Origin: Bacteroidota bacterium
GTDB lineage: Bacteria; Bacteroidota; Ignavibacteria; Palsa-1295
Assembly (NCBI GenBank): GCA_030706745.1
Contig: JAUZNX010000010.1
Location: 62,001 to 126,000 of the forward strand
Direction of reading: 5' to 3'
DNA length: 64,000 nucleotides
The notes beneath the pieces were generated by a model that did not search any database, was not told where the DNA came from, and was given only the letters and a program-made list of their open reading frames with translations. This document shows, piece by piece, positions 61,697 to 64,000 of the stretch (the first letter of the stretch is position 1; every line of letters begins with the position of its first letter). A program made the translations under genes and the position numbers.

Positions 61697-63765
61697 TGTG
61701 GGATAACCTCTTCTTCCGGTTCTTGTGGAAGCTCAATATCGGCGGCCTCAGCCAAAGCCTGATCCTTGAAGTAGTTGACAATAACCTTCATAGCTTTAAG
61801 CCCCACAGTTGCAACCAGTTCCGGTTCACTGGCAGCGCGGACGCCTTCGACAGAGCCGAACCGTTCGAGTAATTTGATCGCGGTCTTCTTCCCGACACCG
61901 GCAATGTTTGTCAACTCTGTCTGGAATGTTCGTTTCTCTCGCAACTGGCGATGATACGTGATGGCGAATCGATGCGCCTCGTCACGAACCTGCTGAAGAA
62001 GCCTGAGACTGCTGGAAGAACGGGGCAAGACCAGTGGATCATGGGAGCTCATCGTATATAACTCCTCGAGCCGCTTGGCAAGACCAAACATTGGGATCGA
62101 TTGAAGCCCAAGTTCCGACATCACTTCGTACGCGCTCGAAAGCTGGCCTTTTCCGCCATCGATGATAATGAGATCTGGCAATTCGCTTTTCTCCTCGAGT
62201 GCGCGTCCGTACCTGCGAGTCACCACCTCGCGCATTGCTGCAAAGTCATCGTTTTCGGTTATTGTTCGGATCTTATATTTCCGATAATCCGACTTTTTCG
62301 GCTTGCCGTCGCCAAAGACGACCATCGCCCCAACGTATTCAGTGCCTTGCAGATGTGAATTGTCAAAGCATTCGATACGACGCGGAGGCTTGGTCAGGTG
62401 CAGATCCCGTTCGATCGCCTTGAGCACATGGGGAATGTGCTCGGAATCCTTCATCTTCTGAAGTTTGATCTCGCCGAGAAGGTATTTGGCATTCGTCCGG
62501 ACCATCTCCATGAGCTTGGCCTTCTCGCCGATCTTCGGATGGATAAGCTTCGGCGGCTTCATTGCCCCATCGGAATCCGCATCCAGTTCTCGCGCCCTTC
62601 GGACTAGCCATGCCGCAAGCGTGTCTTCATCTTCGAGCTCAGAAGGAAGTAGAATTTCTTCTGGAATGTAGTCTGATGCCGAATAATATTGTTCGAGTAA
62701 AGCACCCAGAATCTCGCTATCAGACTTCGCTTCGGTGTTCGCGAAAAAGAAATGCTGCTTGCCAATCAGCTTACCATCGCGCACTTTGAAAACGATTCCG
62801 CAGGCATCATCATCCTCGTGTGCAAGCGCGAAAACATCGCGATCGGCATTTTCTTCGGTGACGACCTTTTGCTTGCTCGCGTAGTCTTCCAGGACCATTA
62901 GTTGATCACGCACTTTCGCCGCTTCTTCGAAGCGCATTTCGTTCGAGAGACGCTCGATGTCCGAACGCATGGTACGGGCAACGTCTCGCGTCCGACCCGA
63001 CAGGAGCTGACGGACCTTCAGGATCATTCCTTGATACTGTTCGAGCGAGACAAGTCCTTCGCACGGTCCCTCGCATTTCTTGATGTGATATTCAAGACAG
63101 ACTTTTATCTTTCCACGAAGTATTAGCTGCTCGTCAATATAATAATCACAGGTGCGAATCGGAAAGATGTCACGCAACGTCTTGAGAAGATAACGCAGAT
63201 ACCCTGCTTCAGTGTATGGCCCATAGTATTTCGAGCCATCACGGACCTTGTGACGCGTTGCAAAAACACGAGGGTAAGGCTCGTTCGTCACGACGACATA
63301 CAGATAGGTCTTATCATCACGTAGGCTGACATTATAACGCGGCTTTAGCTTCTTAATGAGTGTGTTCTCGAGAATCAGCGCCTCGACATCACTATCGGTC
63401 AGGATTAACTCGACATCAGCGATCTTGCTGACCAATGCGCGAAGCTTCGCATCGCCGGTTCCGCGACGGTAATTCTGAAAATACGAACGGACACGGCTGC
63501 GCAGAACCTTCGCTTTACCGACATAAATAACGCGGCCAGCACCATTCTTGAACTGATATACGCCCGGCTCTTTGGGAAGACCTTCGAGTTTTTCATCCAA
63601 CGTGAAATCGTCCGCCGTGACGGTCAGACGGATGTGGGTGCCATCCTCCGCGATTTGCGTTGCGTCTTCTTCCTGTTCGAGTTCGTCGTCATGGAACGGA
63701 ATCTGATCGAACTCGTCTGGATTAGTGGGCGAGTGCAAATCGTCCATGGGCACAGAATTCTCCAT
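61693..63765 (-). CDS. uvrC: Excinuclease ABC subunit C
   Basis: Nucleotide-excision repair nuclease making both incisions with UvrB. The 690 residues are longer than the usual ~610 owing to an acidic N-terminal extension of about 60 residues. Domains in order: GIY-YIG nuclease (EPGVYQFKNGAGRVIYVGKA), the Cys-rich linker (CDYYIDEQ...CLEYHIKKCEGPCEG), UVR motif (IERLSNEMRFEEAAKVRDQL), RNase-H-like endonuclease (RRIECFDNSHLQGTEYVGAMVVF, DLIIIDGGKGQL) and C-terminal helix-hairpin-helix pair (NIAGVGKKTAIKLLERFGS). It starts directly after the epimerase stop codon. Confidence 0.97.
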   Translation of the reverse strand: MENSVPMDDLHSPTNPDEFDQIPFHDDELEQEEDATQIAEDGTHIRLTVTADDFTLDEKLEGLPKEPGVYQFKNGAGRVIYVGKAKVLRSRVRSYFQNYRRGTGDAKLRALVSKIADVELILTDSDVEALILENTLIKKLKPRYNVSLRDDKTYLYVVVTNEPYPRVFATRHKVRDGSKYYGPYTEAGYLRYLLKTLRDIFPIRTCDYYIDEQLILRGKIKVCLEYHIKKCEGPCEGLVSLEQYQGMILKVRQLLSGRTRDVARTMRSDIERLSNEMRFEEAAKVRDQLMVLEDYASKQKVVTEENADRDVFALAHEDDDACGIVFKVRDGKLIGKQHFFFANTEAKSDSEILGALLEQYYSASDYIPEEILLPSELEDEDTLAAWLVRRARELDADSDGAMKPPKLIHPKIGEKAKLMEMVRTNAKYLLGEIKLQKMKDSEHIPHVLKAIERDLHLTKPPRRIECFDNSHLQGTEYVGAMVVFGDGKPKKSDYRKYKIRTITENDDFAAMREVVTRRYGRALEEKSELPDLIIIDGGKGQLSSAYEVMSELGLQSIPMFGLAKRLEELYTMSSHDPLVLPRSSSSLRLLQQVRDEAHRFAITYHRQLREKRTFQTELTNIAGVGKKTAIKLLERFGSVEGVRAASEPELVATVGLKAMKVIVNYFKDQALAEAADIELPQEPEEEVIPQ

Positions 63766-64000
63766 TCACTCCCCTTCTTTCCGTGGAAGGAGGGTTCCAT
63801 TTTGACACAGCTCGATCAGCACGCCATTTGTGGATTTCGGATGCAAGAATGCGATCAACATCCCATGCGAACCCAACCGAGGCTTCTCGTCAATCAGTTC
63901 GACACCATCGCGTTTAAGGCGGGCAAGCTCTGCGGCCACATCATTCACTTCAAATGCGATATGATGGATACCTTCTCCCCGTTTGGTGAGAAATTTCGAG
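63766..64000 (-). CDS. mce: Methylmalonyl-CoA epimerase (partial, 5' end beyond the window)
   Basis: C-terminal part of a vicinal-oxygen-chelate fold protein running off the window end. Visible motifs are RGEGIHHIAFEV (metal His), LKRDGVELIDEKPRLGSHGMLIAFLHPKSTNGVLIELCQ (second metal-binding Glu), matching methylmalonyl-CoA epimerase of propionate metabolism. An ATG-less upstream continuation is in frame to 63999, so the small 60-codon ORF from 63948 is not the true start. The uvrC ATG follows its TGA without a gap. Confidence 0.88.
   Translation of the reverse strand, partial: SKFLTKRGEGIHHIAFEVNDVAAELARLKRDGVELIDEKPRLGSHGMLIAFLHPKSTNGVLIELCQNGTLLPRKEGE

Overview
The window looks like a chromosomal segment from a moderately G+C-rich bacterium of the Bacteroidota/Chlorobiota/Ca. 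Kapabacteria neighbourhood. The reasons are inferential. Several secreted proteins end in type IX secretion (Por/T9SS type A) sorting tails. DUF3109, YfhO and SPOR-less Asp-box proteins of the kind common in that group are present. Many start codons lack a clear Shine-Dalgarno, and one orphan transcript start has a Bacteroidota-type TAnnTTTG box. No rRNA, tRNA or CRISPR array was seen.

Layout. 0.1-3.6 kb: Asp-box lipoprotein, then a minus-strand accessory patch with two different HNH endonucleases and small unknown genes. 3.6-7.5 kb: S1/P1 nuclease, a PemK-type toxin with its partner, murI, a DUF2059 protein and small unknowns. 7.6-12.8 kb: MFS transporter, two T9SS-exported proteins and a DUF3109 protein. 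13.0-18.1 kb: one 1709-residue secreted protein made mostly of about 70 copies of a 17-residue repeat. 18.3-23.6 kb: TPR/LuxR-type regulator, the C-terminal half of a split cobalamin methionine synthase behind an intrinsic-terminator hairpin, an orphan NarL-type response regulator, a candidate small RNA and a small XRE regulator. 23.9-32.5 kb: pfkA, ROK sugar kinase, CusF-like lipoprotein and a complete TolC/MacA/MacB-type efflux operon with two permeases. 32.5-46 kb: housekeeping and envelope genes (lnt, lipid kinase, dusB, GT-C glycosyltransferase, trpS, asnB, YfhO, ftsH). 46.2-52.1 kb: Gfo/Idh oxidoreductase, then a 2.38-kb tandem duplication carrying two copies of a two-gene module (Cys-rich secreted protein plus Asp-box T9SS protein), then divIC/ftsB. 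52.4-54.8 kb: cinA-pgpA-pgsA. 55.0-58.5 kb: an accessory, visibly A+T-richer island. It holds a DNA methyltransferase gutted by a REP-associated tyrosine transposase element, then a three-gene plus-strand run: single-TM protein, a protein resembling class III nucleotide cyclases, and a small helical protein. 58.5-59.4 kb: non-coding with hairpins and heptamer repeats. 59.4-64 kb: rsmB-like gene, tsaD, uvrC and a partial methylmalonyl-CoA epimerase, translationally coupled on the minus strand.

The most promising candidate for something undescribed is 56490-58524 (TM protein + cyclase-like protein + helical protein). Its genes are joined by a duplicated 25-bp tail that carries a ribosome-binding-like sequence and a stop/start overlap. 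Second is the duplicated Cys-rich/T9SS module at 47.2-51.6 kb, where a heptanucleotide tract in the signal-peptide region of one copy looks like a frame switch. All functional statements are from sequence reading; no database search was run.
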